In this document: one piece after another, positions 46,110 through 55,017 of the stretch | Layout: every line of letters begins with the position of its first letter | Numbering within the stretch: the stretch's first letter is position 1 | Source: Paenibacillus_AR mesotrionivorans | Lineage (GTDB): Bacteria > Bacillota > Bacilli > Paenibacillales > NBRC-103111 | Assembly: GCF_046098205.1 (NCBI RefSeq) | Contig: NZ_JBJURJ010000005.1 | Location: forward strand, 186,001-250,000 | Reading direction: 5' to 3' | Length of the DNA stretch: 64,000 bases | The notes under the pieces: model-generated | The model's input: only the letters and a program-made list of their open reading frames with translations | The model's database searches: none | Told to the model about the DNA's origin: nothing | Position numbers and translations under genes: made by a program

Positions 46110-47009
46110 TCAGGGAGCAGTCCCTGCCAGCAGCTTGCTCCACAGCAACGCCATATCCTCGGGCATAGCCACCTCTAACAGCATGGGCTCCCCTGACCAC
46201 GGATGGGCAAATTCCAGCTTGTAGCCGTGAAGCGCCTGCCTCGAGAAAAGCTTCACCGAACCCCCGTACATTGCGTCCCCTACCAAAGGGGCTCCGGCAA
46301 ACTGCAGATGCACCCGGATCTGGTGGGTCCTTCCCGTTTCCAGCTCCAGCTCCACCAATACAGCCTCCTTGGCCTGCTCCACGGTACGGTACCGGGTGCG
46401 GGCAGGCGCGCCGCTAGTGGACACCCGCCTCCGTTGGGAATGATGACGGTCCTTGCCGATGGGCTGGTCAATGATCCCCGCAGGCGGCGTGAGCCGTCCT
46501 TGGGCGATCGCCTGGTAGGTCCGGCGGATAGCCTTCTCACGCATGGCGTGATCCAGCACCTGCTGGGCAAAGTCATTCTTGGCGTACAGCACCAGACCCG
46601 TGGTATCGTTGTCCAGCCGGTGGATATGCCGGAGCTTGCAAAATTGCCCGGTGGTTTCATAATAATAGGCCACGGCATGGTCCAGGGTCCCTCCTTGCCC
46701 CGGCTGGGACGGATGCACAGGCATTCCCGCAGGCTTCATAGCCACCAGGCAAAAATCGTCCTCATGGACAATTTGCACATCCGTATATTCACCCTCGAGC
46801 TGCGCCGTTTCCCTTGGAAACAGCCGGAGCCGGAGCTTGCCCGCCTGCCGCTCCATCCCACCGTCCCGCTCCAGCTTCTGCAGGAATGCAGCAGGAATAC
46901 CGGAGGCGGCCGAAAGGTTTGCCAGCTGCTCTTCATGGGAGAGCTCCATACGGCCTGATGGCAGCTCCAGCCATTCCCCTTTGCGCCGATAATCTGTCAT
47001 TTCGTTCAC
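46110..47009 (-). CDS. RluA-family RNA pseudouridine synthase
   Basis: 299 residues. The catalytic signature HRLDNDTTGLVLYAK holds the active-site Asp near residue 133; LETGRTHQIRVHLQFAGAPL is also typical of RluA/RluD. It isomerises uridines in rRNA or tRNA. There is no clear S4 domain, so it resembles the YhcT/RluA-like short class. It is divergent from the MORN gene. Confidence 0.9.
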   Translation of the reverse strand: MNEMTDYRRKGEWLELPSGRMELSHEEQLANLSAASGIPAAFLQKLERDGGMERQAGKLRLRLFPRETAQLEGEYTDVQIVHEDDFCLVAMKPAGMPVHPSQPGQGGTLDHAVAYYYETTGQFCKLRHIHRLDNDTTGLVLYAKNDFAQQVLDHAMREKAIRRTYQAIAQGRLTPPAGIIDQPIGKDRHHSQRRRVSTSGAPARTRYRTVEQAKEAVLVELELETGRTHQIRVHLQFAGAPLVGDAMYGGSVKLFSRQALHGYKLEFAHPWSGEPMLLEVAMPEDMALLWSKLLAGTAP

Positions 47010-47160
47010 CTTCTATATGGGACATGCCCATATTTTACGCCAACAGAATTCTGGCGTCCATGTCTTATCGGGGCGCAGGTTCCATGATATAATCCACCTA
47101 GGAGTAAAGTCTGATAGACTTATGAGACTTACTGCCTACCAGCTAAAGGAGCGAAAAGTG

Positions 47161-49284
47161 ATGCCGAAACGATCGAAATCCGTGGCGCTGGCCCTCGGGA
47201 TTATCATGTTCATGATGCCTGCCGGTCCCTGGACCCAAACCGCCCTGGCCGAAGCTTCCCCCAGTGTTGTAGTGGACGGCTCCATATCGACATGGGGCAA
47301 GGAAACCATCATGCGCGACGGAATCTATTATTTGCCCATGCGGAGCTTTTTTGAACAGCAGGATTATAGAGTATCTTGGAATTCCTCCGCGGGCCGAATT
47401 ATTGTGGAAAAACAGGGTCTTCACCGGCTGGAGCTGACAGCGGGAGATCCGTACATCGTTCTGGACGGCCAAAGCTTCCGGATCGATCCGCCTCCCGTAT
47501 TGATCGACGGCAGCGTATACATAGCAATGGAAGGCTACAGCATCCCGGAGCTAATGGGCTACGGGATTGAAACCAACCGCTACCGGGGCAAGCTCTACCT
47601 TTCCACCTCCCTGTGGGATCAGATCAGGACCGCCTTAAACACCGGAAGCTACAGGCTGGAGGGGGTATATGGCGGCGTTTCCGGCGCAAACCGGGATGCC
47701 AAGCTCTATCTGGGAGACGAGCTGGTTTATGAAGGCCAGTGGTCCGGTGGCGGAATGAACGGTGCGGGCATTCTTTACCGTAACGGGAAGGTCATCTACA
47801 AGGGCGGCTTATCGAACAATTTGCCTGACGGCCCCGGTACCTTTTATGACATCGGAAACGAACGGTATGAAGGGCTGTTTAAGCACGGGCGGCCCAATGG
47901 CAAAGGAAAGCTGTATACAGGCGATACGCTTTTTTATGAAGGGGATTGGAAAGAAGGCCGGATGTCCGGCAACGGCAAGCTGTACGGCGCGGAAGGGAAA
48001 GCCCTCTTCGAAGGAACCTTTGACGGCGGGCTCCGTTACGGCTACGGGGTGTTGTTTGATAAGGACGGCAAGAAGGTGTATGAAGGCAACTGGGTCAAGG
48101 ACCAGCGCTACGGCTACGGCAAATCCTTCAGTCAGGATGGAAAGGTGCTGTATGCGGGCAATTGGCTGGAGGACCACGAAAACGGGAAAGGTCAACTCCG
48201 CCGCTTCGGCAAGATTAAGCTGTACCAGCTTGACGGCGTAACCGCTATTTCTGAGGAGGAGGTGGAGGTCGCTTATGTATCCGATGTGGAATACCGGAAC
48301 GGCATTCTGTTTAAGCAAACGGAATCCGATCTGGTGTACCGCGGCGAATTTAATGAGGCGGGTGAGCTCCACGGCGAAGGGGAAGCAGGACGGATAGTGG
48401 GAACTGTTTCGTCCAGTGCCGGAGTGTTGAATAAATGGGAGCCGCTGTACAAAGGGCAATTCAAGAACGGACAGATGACGGGCACCGGAGCCTTGTACAC
48501 CGGCAATGGGACGAAGGAATACGACGGGCAGTTAAGCGGCGGTGTCCGGGACGGCAACGGCCTTTCGTTTATGGCTAACGGACAAATGCAATATTACGGT
48601 CCGTGGGTGAACGGCATCAGGAGCGGCAAGGGCTGGGTTTATGGCTATGGCACGCCTGACTCTTCCGTAGCCAACACCAGCTTTACCCTGACGGAAGCGG
48701 AATTCAGCCAGGGCTCGCAGATTTCCTCCGGCAATGTATATCAGGTCTATACGGATGTGAAAAACGGCGTAGGCAAAAGCAAAGGCACCCAATATTGGCT
48801 TTATGACGCGGACAAAAAGGAAGACCTGACCGTTTTTAGCTCGTACGGAAACAAGGGACGGCTGGTCTATGAAGGGGATATGCAAAACGGGCTGCGCCAT
48901 GGCTATGGGGAGGAAAAGCTCACCAACGGCACGTATAAAGGAAATTTCGCCTATAACAAATGGCATGGCAGCGGTGTGCTGGAGACGGTAAACGACTATG
49001 TTCACGTCAAATATGAAGGGATCTTCGAGAACGGGCGCAAAACCGGCAGCGGAAAGCTCTACGTTAATAAGATTCTTGTGTACGAAGGCCAATTCCTGAA
49101 TGATGACCGTTCCGGATACGGCATCAGCTATTACGACAACGGCAAAAAGGAATACGAGGGCAGCTTCGCCTACAACAACCGGCATGGCATCGGCACACTC
49201 TATGATTACCTGGGCAATGTAATTTATAAGGGAGAATTCCGCGACGGCCTGACCTTAACCCAATATAAGGAACGGTATCAGTGA
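47161..49284 (+). CDS. Secreted MORN-repeat protein
   Basis: 707 residues. A signal peptide (PKRSKSVALALGIIMFMMPA) is followed by a domain like the copper-amine-oxidase N-terminal stalk module (about 35-150, VVVDGSISTWG, YYLPMRSFFE). Then come some 20 MORN-type repeats of pattern YEGxWxxGxxxGxGxxY (about 180-700), such as YEGDWKEGRMSGNGKLY. MORN repeats bind lipids or proteins or act as structural rods; a secreted bacterial example of this length has no assigned job. Start is ATG 47161 or GTG 47158 after AAAGGAG. No enzyme domain seen. Confidence 0.83.
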   Translation: MPKRSKSVALALGIIMFMMPAGPWTQTALAEASPSVVVDGSISTWGKETIMRDGIYYLPMRSFFEQQDYRVSWNSSAGRIIVEKQGLHRLELTAGDPYIVLDGQSFRIDPPPVLIDGSVYIAMEGYSIPELMGYGIETNRYRGKLYLSTSLWDQIRTALNTGSYRLEGVYGGVSGANRDAKLYLGDELVYEGQWSGGGMNGAGILYRNGKVIYKGGLSNNLPDGPGTFYDIGNERYEGLFKHGRPNGKGKLYTGDTLFYEGDWKEGRMSGNGKLYGAEGKALFEGTFDGGLRYGYGVLFDKDGKKVYEGNWVKDQRYGYGKSFSQDGKVLYAGNWLEDHENGKGQLRRFGKIKLYQLDGVTAISEEEVEVAYVSDVEYRNGILFKQTESDLVYRGEFNEAGELHGEGEAGRIVGTVSSSAGVLNKWEPLYKGQFKNGQMTGTGALYTGNGTKEYDGQLSGGVRDGNGLSFMANGQMQYYGPWVNGIRSGKGWVYGYGTPDSSVANTSFTLTEAEFSQGSQISSGNVYQVYTDVKNGVGKSKGTQYWLYDADKKEDLTVFSSYGNKGRLVYEGDMQNGLRHGYGEEKLTNGTYKGNFAYNKWHGSGVLETVNDYVHVKYEGIFENGRKTGSGKLYVNKILVYEGQFLNDDRSGYGISYYDNGKKEYEGSFAYNNRHGIGTLYDYLGNVIYKGEFRDGLTLTQYKERYQ

Positions 49285-49415
49285 CAAAGCCATGAAAAAC
49301 GTAAGTTTCCTGGAGTCCGGAGGAATCCCAGGAAGCGGCATCCTATTATCATCCCGTTCGATTTATGCTAAAATGATAGAGTTATGTTAACTTACTAGAA
49401 CGGGAGAGACATCCT

Positions 49416-51086
49416 TTGAACAAACCACAAAAAGCCTTAAGCCGTGCCATGGCCCAAATGCGGAGCTGGAGCTGGCTGAAGCGGACTTATGCTGCTATAT
49501 TTGCAATTGGCTTTATGATATCGAGCTTTTTGTTTTTGACACCTACGGGGGAGGCATCCCGGGAATGGATGGCGCAGACGGTTATCACTACCCAGCACCG
49601 ATCCTGGGCCTGGATGTTCGTCGGCGGGGAGAAGCGGGACCGTATGGTGGCCCAGCTTCACCTGGACCGTGAGCTTATGGGCACCGAACGCCAGAATTTC
49701 GGCATGATTAATGTCGGGAACGGCCACAAAACGGTGAAGCGGTCGGCTGAAGAGCTGATCAAGGTGGAGGATATTTCCGCCCCTCTGTGGAAAGGCAAAA
49801 AAATGTACGTGTATGACCCCCGCGCTATCCGCGTGGTGGTGCCGTCCAAAAGCGGCGAAGGCGAACGTATCTCCTCCATGGTGGAGCGGACCGGCGCTTA
49901 TGCAGGCATTAACGGCGGCGGCTTTGTGGATCCCGACGGTCTGGGCAACGGTTTTGCCCCCATCGGCTTTATTATTTCGGGCGGGGAGATTCTGTATACG
50001 GACCAGGACGGCAGCATTGCCCAGCACGTAGTAGGCTTCACCAAAGAAGGTGTACTTGTTGTCGGCAAATATACCATTGACCAGCTCCTGGAGATGGGAA
50101 TTTCCGAGGCGGTTATGTTTTACCCGCGGGTCATTGCCAACGGCAAGGGCCTGATAACCTCCGGTGACGGCGGCTGGGGCCGCGGCCCGCGGACGGCCAT
50201 CGGCCAGAAGGAGGACGGCACCGTGGTGATTATGGTCATCGACGGCCGCCAGACCCACAGTGTGGGTGCCACCTTGAAGGAACTCCAGGATTTGATGCTG
50301 GAGGAGGGTGTGGTGAATGCCGGGTTCCTGGATGGCGGCGCCTCCTCGGAGCTGGTTACCCATACGGACGGGCTGATTACCAAACCCTCCAGCCGTTACG
50401 GAGAACGCCGTCTTCCTTCGGCCTTGCTGGTATTCGGCAATCCAGATGAATATGTGCCCAACAACCCGTGGGACGGGGTAACGAATATTGATCCGGGCGG
50501 CGCTTATGACCACCCGGACTTCCTGAAGGAGCAGGCGGAGAACAAGAACAAGCCCAAACCCTCCGTCTCCCCTTCCGCTTCAACCTCGGCAACGCCGAAG
50601 CCTGATAAAAGCACGGAGCCCAGCTCCTCGGCATCCGGTAAACCGGCTTCGCCGAATACCTCCGGCTCGCCCGGAGCCGGCAGCCCTTCCGGCGGCACAC
50701 CCGCAGGCGGCGGAAGCGGCACTCCTACTGCTCCGGCTAATTCTGCCGGAGCAGGCACGGGCGGCACCGCAAGCCCCGGCGCCAGTGCAGGCGCGGGAGC
50801 AGGCGGTACCACCGCCACGCCCGGAACGGGCGCCAGTGCGACGCCGAAGCCGTCCTCTTCGGCGGGAGCCGGGGCAGGGGCGTCGGTGCAGCCTTCTGTG
50901 AAGGCGAACTCCACCGCGTCCCCCGGTGATGTGAAGCTGCCCGGCGCTTCCGCTGGGCAGCAAAGCGATGCCGCCGGCGTCGCGAAGCCTACGGCGCCGA
51001 CAGCCACCACAGGCGGCGCCGGCACGGGCGCAGCCGGCAGCGGCGGTTCCCCGGCGGCAGCAGCCAATGCCGGGAACGGCGGTTAA
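49416..51086 (+). CDS. Secreted phosphodiester glycosidase (NAGPA-domain) with low-complexity tail
   Basis: 556 residues. An N-terminal signal/anchor helix (about 23-43) is followed by a NAGPA/DUF2233 domain (about 120-345): YAGINGGGFVDPDGLGNG, RTAIGQKEDGTVVIMVIDGR and NAGFLDGGASSEL. Family members cleave GlcNAc-1-phosphodiesters; in bacteria they are linked to teichoic-acid, wall or spore glycans. The last 190 residues are a Pro/Ser/Gly/Ala-rich tail that probably spans the wall. TTG 49416 after GGGAGAG is the start. A strong terminator follows. Confidence 0.88.
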   Translation: MNKPQKALSRAMAQMRSWSWLKRTYAAIFAIGFMISSFLFLTPTGEASREWMAQTVITTQHRSWAWMFVGGEKRDRMVAQLHLDRELMGTERQNFGMINVGNGHKTVKRSAEELIKVEDISAPLWKGKKMYVYDPRAIRVVVPSKSGEGERISSMVERTGAYAGINGGGFVDPDGLGNGFAPIGFIISGGEILYTDQDGSIAQHVVGFTKEGVLVVGKYTIDQLLEMGISEAVMFYPRVIANGKGLITSGDGGWGRGPRTAIGQKEDGTVVIMVIDGRQTHSVGATLKELQDLMLEEGVVNAGFLDGGASSELVTHTDGLITKPSSRYGERRLPSALLVFGNPDEYVPNNPWDGVTNIDPGGAYDHPDFLKEQAENKNKPKPSVSPSASTSATPKPDKSTEPSSSASGKPASPNTSGSPGAGSPSGGTPAGGGSGTPTAPANSAGAGTGGTASPGASAGAGAGGTTATPGTGASATPKPSSSAGAGAGASVQPSVKANSTASPGDVKLPGASAGQQSDAAGVAKPTAPTATTGGAGTGAAGSGGSPAAAANAGNGG

Positions 51087-51090
51087 CAGC

Positions 51091-51138
51091 AACACCCCCA
51101 TTCTCCTGCAGCAGCAGAGGATGGGGGTGTTTGTTGTT
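51091..51138 (+). terminator. Terminator after the NAGPA gene
   Basis: AACACCCCCAT and ATGGGGGTGTT form an 11-bp exact stem followed by TTGTTGTT. Confidence 0.88.
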
Positions 51139-51219
51139 ATGTGTGTGCGGCCTCTTGCATCTTCAAACTTTGTGTCCTATAGGGACGCGCGTGTAGGAAC
51201 GTTACTCCCAACCTCTTCC

Positions 51220-51402
51220 GAAATGCAAATGTGCATCTATTTGGTAAACAAACCTTCAATTTTACGGTCTATCCTGCAAAAGTGCAGTTATTTCCGTCAG
51301 ATGGGAGCAAGCTGCCCCACGCGGCGGAAAATAGATGCATTTTTGCATTTGGGGTGCTTGGAGAGGTGCAATTCCAGCAGAATAGATGCACTTTTGCAGG
51401 AT
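51220..51402. repeat. Cluster of four TGCAAAA-GTGCATCTATTT repeats
   Basis: Four copies of an imperfect palindromic word lie at 51220-51244, 51271-51296, 51324-51350 and 51379-51402. The first two read TGCAAA-GTGCA-TATTT and the last two are their reverse complements, giving the order +,+,-,-. The fourth is nearly the exact complement of the second and the third of the first, so the whole block can fold back on itself. No gene overlaps it. Confidence 0.75.
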
Positions 51403-51478
51403 AAGGTTGGTGGAAGTTCGAAAAGCATTTGTGGGCGCTAAACAACAATTTTAGCGAATTGCATGTTCAACCTTTACT

Positions 51479-52606
51479 TTAGGGCGTGTCTGAAAACTTG
51501 TTGAAGGCATCTTTCATCGCCTTTTCGTCCCTTACTGCGTTATTTCACGTCCCGTCCGTTAGACGCGGGAACGCCACGCCTACTATCCCCTTTGTAATCA
51601 GCTCTCCACTCGTTCCCTCTCCCCTTCCTCCCACACCCGTATGGTATAATGTCATCACGTGCTTATATGCTGTCTGCCGGGAGGCCAACAATATCATGAA
51701 CAATATAGGGGAGTTTGAGTTCCAGACGTACCCTCCACATGCCTTAATGGATTTGAAGTTTTATTATTGCGGAACGGAAAACTGTGTGCCCGGCCACTCG
51801 GTGGGACCGATGCTTAGGGACTACTATAAGATTCACTATATCCACAGCGGAACGGGGATTTACTCCACAGGCGGCCAGACTTATAAGCTGGAGGCCGGAC
51901 AAGGGTTTCTGGTGTTTCCGGAGGAGCTCTCCTACTATTGCGCGGACAAGGAGGAGCCCTGGACGTATTCCTGGGTAGCGTTCAACGGCCTGCAGGTGGA
52001 GCAGATTCTGAAGCAGTCCGCGCTGTCTGTAACTTGTCCCGTGTTCGATATAGCCCATCATGACGAGTATATCCGCAGCTGCTTCATCGAGATGTTCAAA
52101 GCCGACGAACCCGGCTTTAACCGGGAGCTGCGCCTTCAGGGAGCCCTCTATTCCTTTCTGGCCGCTATTCTGAGCCCGGACCGGAGCAGCCGCAGCCGGG
52201 AGGATATGCAGGCCCACTATATCAGCCGCGTCATCTCCCTCATCCAGCAAAACTACGCCACCCACGTGCATATTGAGACCATCGCCCAAACCCTGGGCCT
52301 AAACCGCAAGTACCTGTCCAAGATGTTCAAGCAGGAGATGGGCATTACGCCTCAGCAGTACCTCATCCAGTTCCGGATGAACCGGGCCTGCGAGCTGCTG
52401 CAGAATCCGATCCTCACCGTCGGGGAGGTTGCCTCCAGTGTCGGGTACGCGGATCAGCTGCTTTTCTCCAAGATCTTCAAACGCACAATGGCGGTATCCC
52501 CAAGGGAATACCGCCAGAGCAGATTGGCGGAGCTAAGCCCCGCCGCTTATTAGCACGAAAATGAGGGTATTAGCTGCTCCCCTCTGAGTTTTCAGACACA
52601 CCCTAA
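51479..52606. mobile_element. Region bounded by 20-bp inverted repeats, carrying an AraC gene
   Basis: TTAGGGCGTGTCTGAAAACT (51479-51498) and, inverted, TTAGGGTGTGTCTGAAAACT (52606-52587) differ at one base. They resemble insertion-sequence ends of the GTGTCTGAAAA type. The 1.1 kb between holds an AraC-family gene and no transposase. The stop codon of hemL (52605-52603) lies inside the right repeat. A target-site duplication is not evident. Confidence 0.6.
51696..52553 (+). CDS. AraC-family transcriptional regulator with cupin sensor
   Basis: 285 residues. The N-terminal cupin/arabinose-binding-like domain (about 30-150, YYKIHYIHSGTGIYSTGG and GQGFLVFPEEL) precedes a double HTH (AQTLGLNRKYLSKMFKQEMG and ASSVGYADQLLFSKIFKRTM) ending SPREYRQ. 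ATG 51696 has GGGAGG 11 bp upstream; the open frame extends back to 51486, into the inverted repeat. It resembles regulators of sugar-utilisation genes, but none is adjacent. It lies convergent to hemL and looks like passenger DNA. Confidence 0.88.
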   Translation: MNNIGEFEFQTYPPHALMDLKFYYCGTENCVPGHSVGPMLRDYYKIHYIHSGTGIYSTGGQTYKLEAGQGFLVFPEELSYYCADKEEPWTYSWVAFNGLQVEQILKQSALSVTCPVFDIAHHDEYIRSCFIEMFKADEPGFNRELRLQGALYSFLAAILSPDRSSRSREDMQAHYISRVISLIQQNYATHVHIETIAQTLGLNRKYLSKMFKQEMGITPQQYLIQFRMNRACELLQNPILTVGEVASSVGYADQLLFSKIFKRTMAVSPREYRQSRLAELSPAAY

Positions 52607-53901
52607 CCCAACGCGCGTTCCAGCGCTTTTCCTTGAGCTTCAATGGTCTCCTCAATATCCTCGTCCGTATGGGCGGTGGAGACGAACATCCCCTCAAACT
52701 GCGAAGGCGCCAGGCTCACGCCCAAATCCAGCATAGCCGCAAAATACCGCCGGAACAGCTCCAGATCGGAGGTTCGTGCTGTTTCGAAGTTGACCACCGG
52801 CTCACGGGTAAAAAACGGACAAACCATGGAGCCGACCCGGTTGATGGTCACGGGCGCTCCCAGACGGGCCGCATTCTCCGTAAAGCCTGCCTCCAGCCGG
52901 GCTGCCTTCCGGTCCAGCTCGGCATATACCTCTGGCGTCAATAAAGACAGGGTGGTATAGCCTGCCGTCATGGCCAGCGGATTGCCCGACAGTGTGCCTG
53001 CCTGGTAGATAGGGCCGGAGGGAGCCATCCGCTCCACAATCTCCCGTTTGCCGCCATAAGCGCCAACAGGTAGCCCTCCGCCGATGACCTTGCCCATACA
53101 GGTGATATCCGGAGTGACGCCATAGAGCCCTTGTGCGCTATGGTAGCCCACCCGGAAGCCCGTCATCACCTCATCGAAAATCAGCAGACTGCCGTTTGTT
53201 TCCGTCAGCTCCCGGAGCCCTTCCAAGAAACCGGGCGCCGGTGGAACCACACCCATATTCCCGGCAATCGGCTCCACAATAACAGCGGCAATCTCCGACC
53301 CAAACTGTGCGAAGGCAAGCTTGGCCGCTTCCAGATCGTTATACGGCACGGCAATGGTATTGGCCGCTACACTCTTGGGCACACCCGGACTGTCCGGCAG
53401 ACCCAGCGTGGCGACGCCGGAACCGGCCTTAATGAGGAGCGAGTCCCCGTGGCCGTGGTAGCTGCCCTCAAACTTCAGAATCTTGTCCCGTCCCGTGTAG
53501 CCCCGGGCCAGCCGCAGGGCGCTCATGGTAGCCTCCGTACCGCTGTTTACCATCCGCACGATGTCCACAGAAGGCATACGCTCCGCTACCAGCTCGGCCA
53601 TCCGTACCTCCAGCTCCGTCGGCGCGCCGAAGCTGGTGCCTCTTTCCGCGGCAGCCTTGATGGCTTCGATGACCTGGGGATGGGCATGTCCAAGAATCAG
53701 CGGTCCCCAGGAGCAGATATAGTCGATGAAGCTGTTGCCGTCAATATCATAAATCCGGGAGCCAGCCGCCCGATCCACAAACACGGGGGTCAGCCCAACC
53801 GATTTGTAGGCCCGAACGGGGCTGTTTACGCCCCCTGGGATCACCTGACGCGCCTTTTCGAAGGCTGCTTTGGATTTCTCGTCAATTCTTGCCCGCTGCA
53901 T
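52603..53901 (-). CDS. hemL: Glutamate-1-semialdehyde 2,1-aminomutase
   Basis: 432 residues. HemL converts glutamate-1-semialdehyde to 5-aminolevulinate. PLP-enzyme landmarks are NSGTEATMSALRLARG, YHGHGDSLL, IFDEVMTGFRVGYH and the PLP Lys in MGKVIGGGLPVGAYGG. ATG 53901 has GGGAGAGG 6 bp upstream and overlaps the end of the ahbAB-like gene by 20 bp. Although last in the operon, it acts with HemA at the first steps. Confidence 0.96.
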   Translation of the reverse strand: MQRARIDEKSKAAFEKARQVIPGGVNSPVRAYKSVGLTPVFVDRAAGSRIYDIDGNSFIDYICSWGPLILGHAHPQVIEAIKAAAERGTSFGAPTELEVRMAELVAERMPSVDIVRMVNSGTEATMSALRLARGYTGRDKILKFEGSYHGHGDSLLIKAGSGVATLGLPDSPGVPKSVAANTIAVPYNDLEAAKLAFAQFGSEIAAVIVEPIAGNMGVVPPAPGFLEGLRELTETNGSLLIFDEVMTGFRVGYHSAQGLYGVTPDITCMGKVIGGGLPVGAYGGKREIVERMAPSGPIYQAGTLSGNPLAMTAGYTTLSLLTPEVYAELDRKAARLEAGFTENAARLGAPVTINRVGSMVCPFFTREPVVNFETARTSDLELFRRYFAAMLDLGVSLAPSQFEGMFVSTAHTDEDIEETIEAQGKALERALG

Positions 53902-54982
53902 AATCAACCTCTCCCTTTGCCGCCGCTGTTCCGGCTTCCCCCCGGCGGATTACCTCGTCCTCCCAGGCATCCATTTCCGGAGTGAAATAGGAAACGCGGG
54001 TTTTCTTGTACTCCTTGGTAGAATACAGCGTAATCCGCTGGGTAATGCCTGTCTCATCCTCAATCGCCTGCAGAATGGACTCGCATTCGTCCACGGACCG
54101 CCCGTGCACCATCGTAAATATATTGTATGGCCAATCCTCGTACACCGGCCGCAGGTAACAGTGGCTGACCGCCTTGAACTCGGCCATCCGGTACCCGACC
54201 TCGTCGGTCCGTTCCGGCGGCACCATCCACACGCCCATCCCGTTAGCCGTATAACCCGCCTTCCGGTGGTTCAGCACAGCAGAGTAGCGGCGCATTTGTT
54301 TTTTGTCCACAAAAGCCTTGGCGCCCTCCAGAAGCTCCTGCACCGTCACTCCCGCATTGACAGCCCACTGGTCAAAGGGGCGGGGCACAACAGGCAGATC
54401 CTTCTGCAGCTCCCGGATCATCCGGATATCCCGCTCCGTGACCACACGGGAGGCCTGACTGCGGTCCTCCTCGCGGTATTGGGGGGCGGCTTTGGTTTTG
54501 GTCAGGTCCTGCTTGCCGGACATGTCCAGGTTGACACCGATTTTGAAAAGCTTCAGAGTCGGCAGCATCCGGATGGCCTCCACCCCGGCCTGCTCACCCA
54601 GGATGCGTACGGTTTCCTCCAGCCCCAGTCTGGAATTGGGGGGTACGGCAAGGGTGAACCACAAATTAAAGCTGTGGTTACGCTTGTAATTGTGCGTAAC
54701 CCCGGGATGACGGTTAATGATGGCAGCCGCTTCATCCAGACGCTCCGGAGCGATGCGCGCCGCCACCAGGCTGGAGGAATAACCTAAGGTCCGTGTATCG
54801 AAGATAGCGGAAATCTGCCGGATGGTGCCTTCCTTAAGCGCCCCGATGCGGGTCATGACTTCCTCTTCCGTCAAACCCGCCCGTTCCCCGATGGCCTGGA
54901 AGGGACGCTCCACCAAATCGATGCCTTCCTGCAAAATATTCAAAATCGCAGCATCCAACTCGTCAATATTGCGTGGTGACAT
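53882..54982 (-). CDS. Fused AhbA-AhbB-type siroheme decarboxylase (Lrp/AsnC-like)
   Basis: 366 residues made of two tandem Lrp/AsnC-like halves, each a winged HTH followed by a RAM-like domain. Half one contains THNYKRNHSFNLWFTLAVPP, half two SHCYLRPVYEDWPYNIFTMV. Both are hallmarks of AhbA/AhbB and NirD/NirL siroheme decarboxylases rather than of ordinary regulators. Those enzymes convert siroheme to 12,18-didecarboxysiroheme. GGAGGGG precedes ATG 54982. Position between hemB and hemL, in an operon with SUMT and precorrin-2 dehydrogenase, supports an enzymatic role. A regulatory role remains possible. Confidence 0.8.
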   Translation of the reverse strand: MSPRNIDELDAAILNILQEGIDLVERPFQAIGERAGLTEEEVMTRIGALKEGTIRQISAIFDTRTLGYSSSLVAARIAPERLDEAAAIINRHPGVTHNYKRNHSFNLWFTLAVPPNSRLGLEETVRILGEQAGVEAIRMLPTLKLFKIGVNLDMSGKQDLTKTKAAPQYREEDRSQASRVVTERDIRMIRELQKDLPVVPRPFDQWAVNAGVTVQELLEGAKAFVDKKQMRRYSAVLNHRKAGYTANGMGVWMVPPERTDEVGYRMAEFKAVSHCYLRPVYEDWPYNIFTMVHGRSVDECESILQAIEDETGITQRITLYSTKEYKKTRVSYFTPEMDAWEDEVIRRGEAGTAAAKGEVDYAAGKN

Positions 54983-55017
54983 GTCCACCCCTCCTATCTG
55001 GAAATAACTGCTCGGTG

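Noticed and set aside
50504..51101. Ala/Gly-rich minus-strand ORFs opposite the NAGPA tail
   Set aside because: High-GC low-complexity shadow of the Ser/Pro/Gly/Ala tail.
51220..51402. CRISPR-like array
   Set aside because: Only four degenerate copies in mixed orientation with unequal spacing, and no cas genes.
53882..54982. Plain Lrp/AsnC transcription regulator
   Set aside because: Two fused halves with AhbA/AhbB signature stretches and the siroheme-gene context fit a decarboxylase better, though regulation is not excluded.
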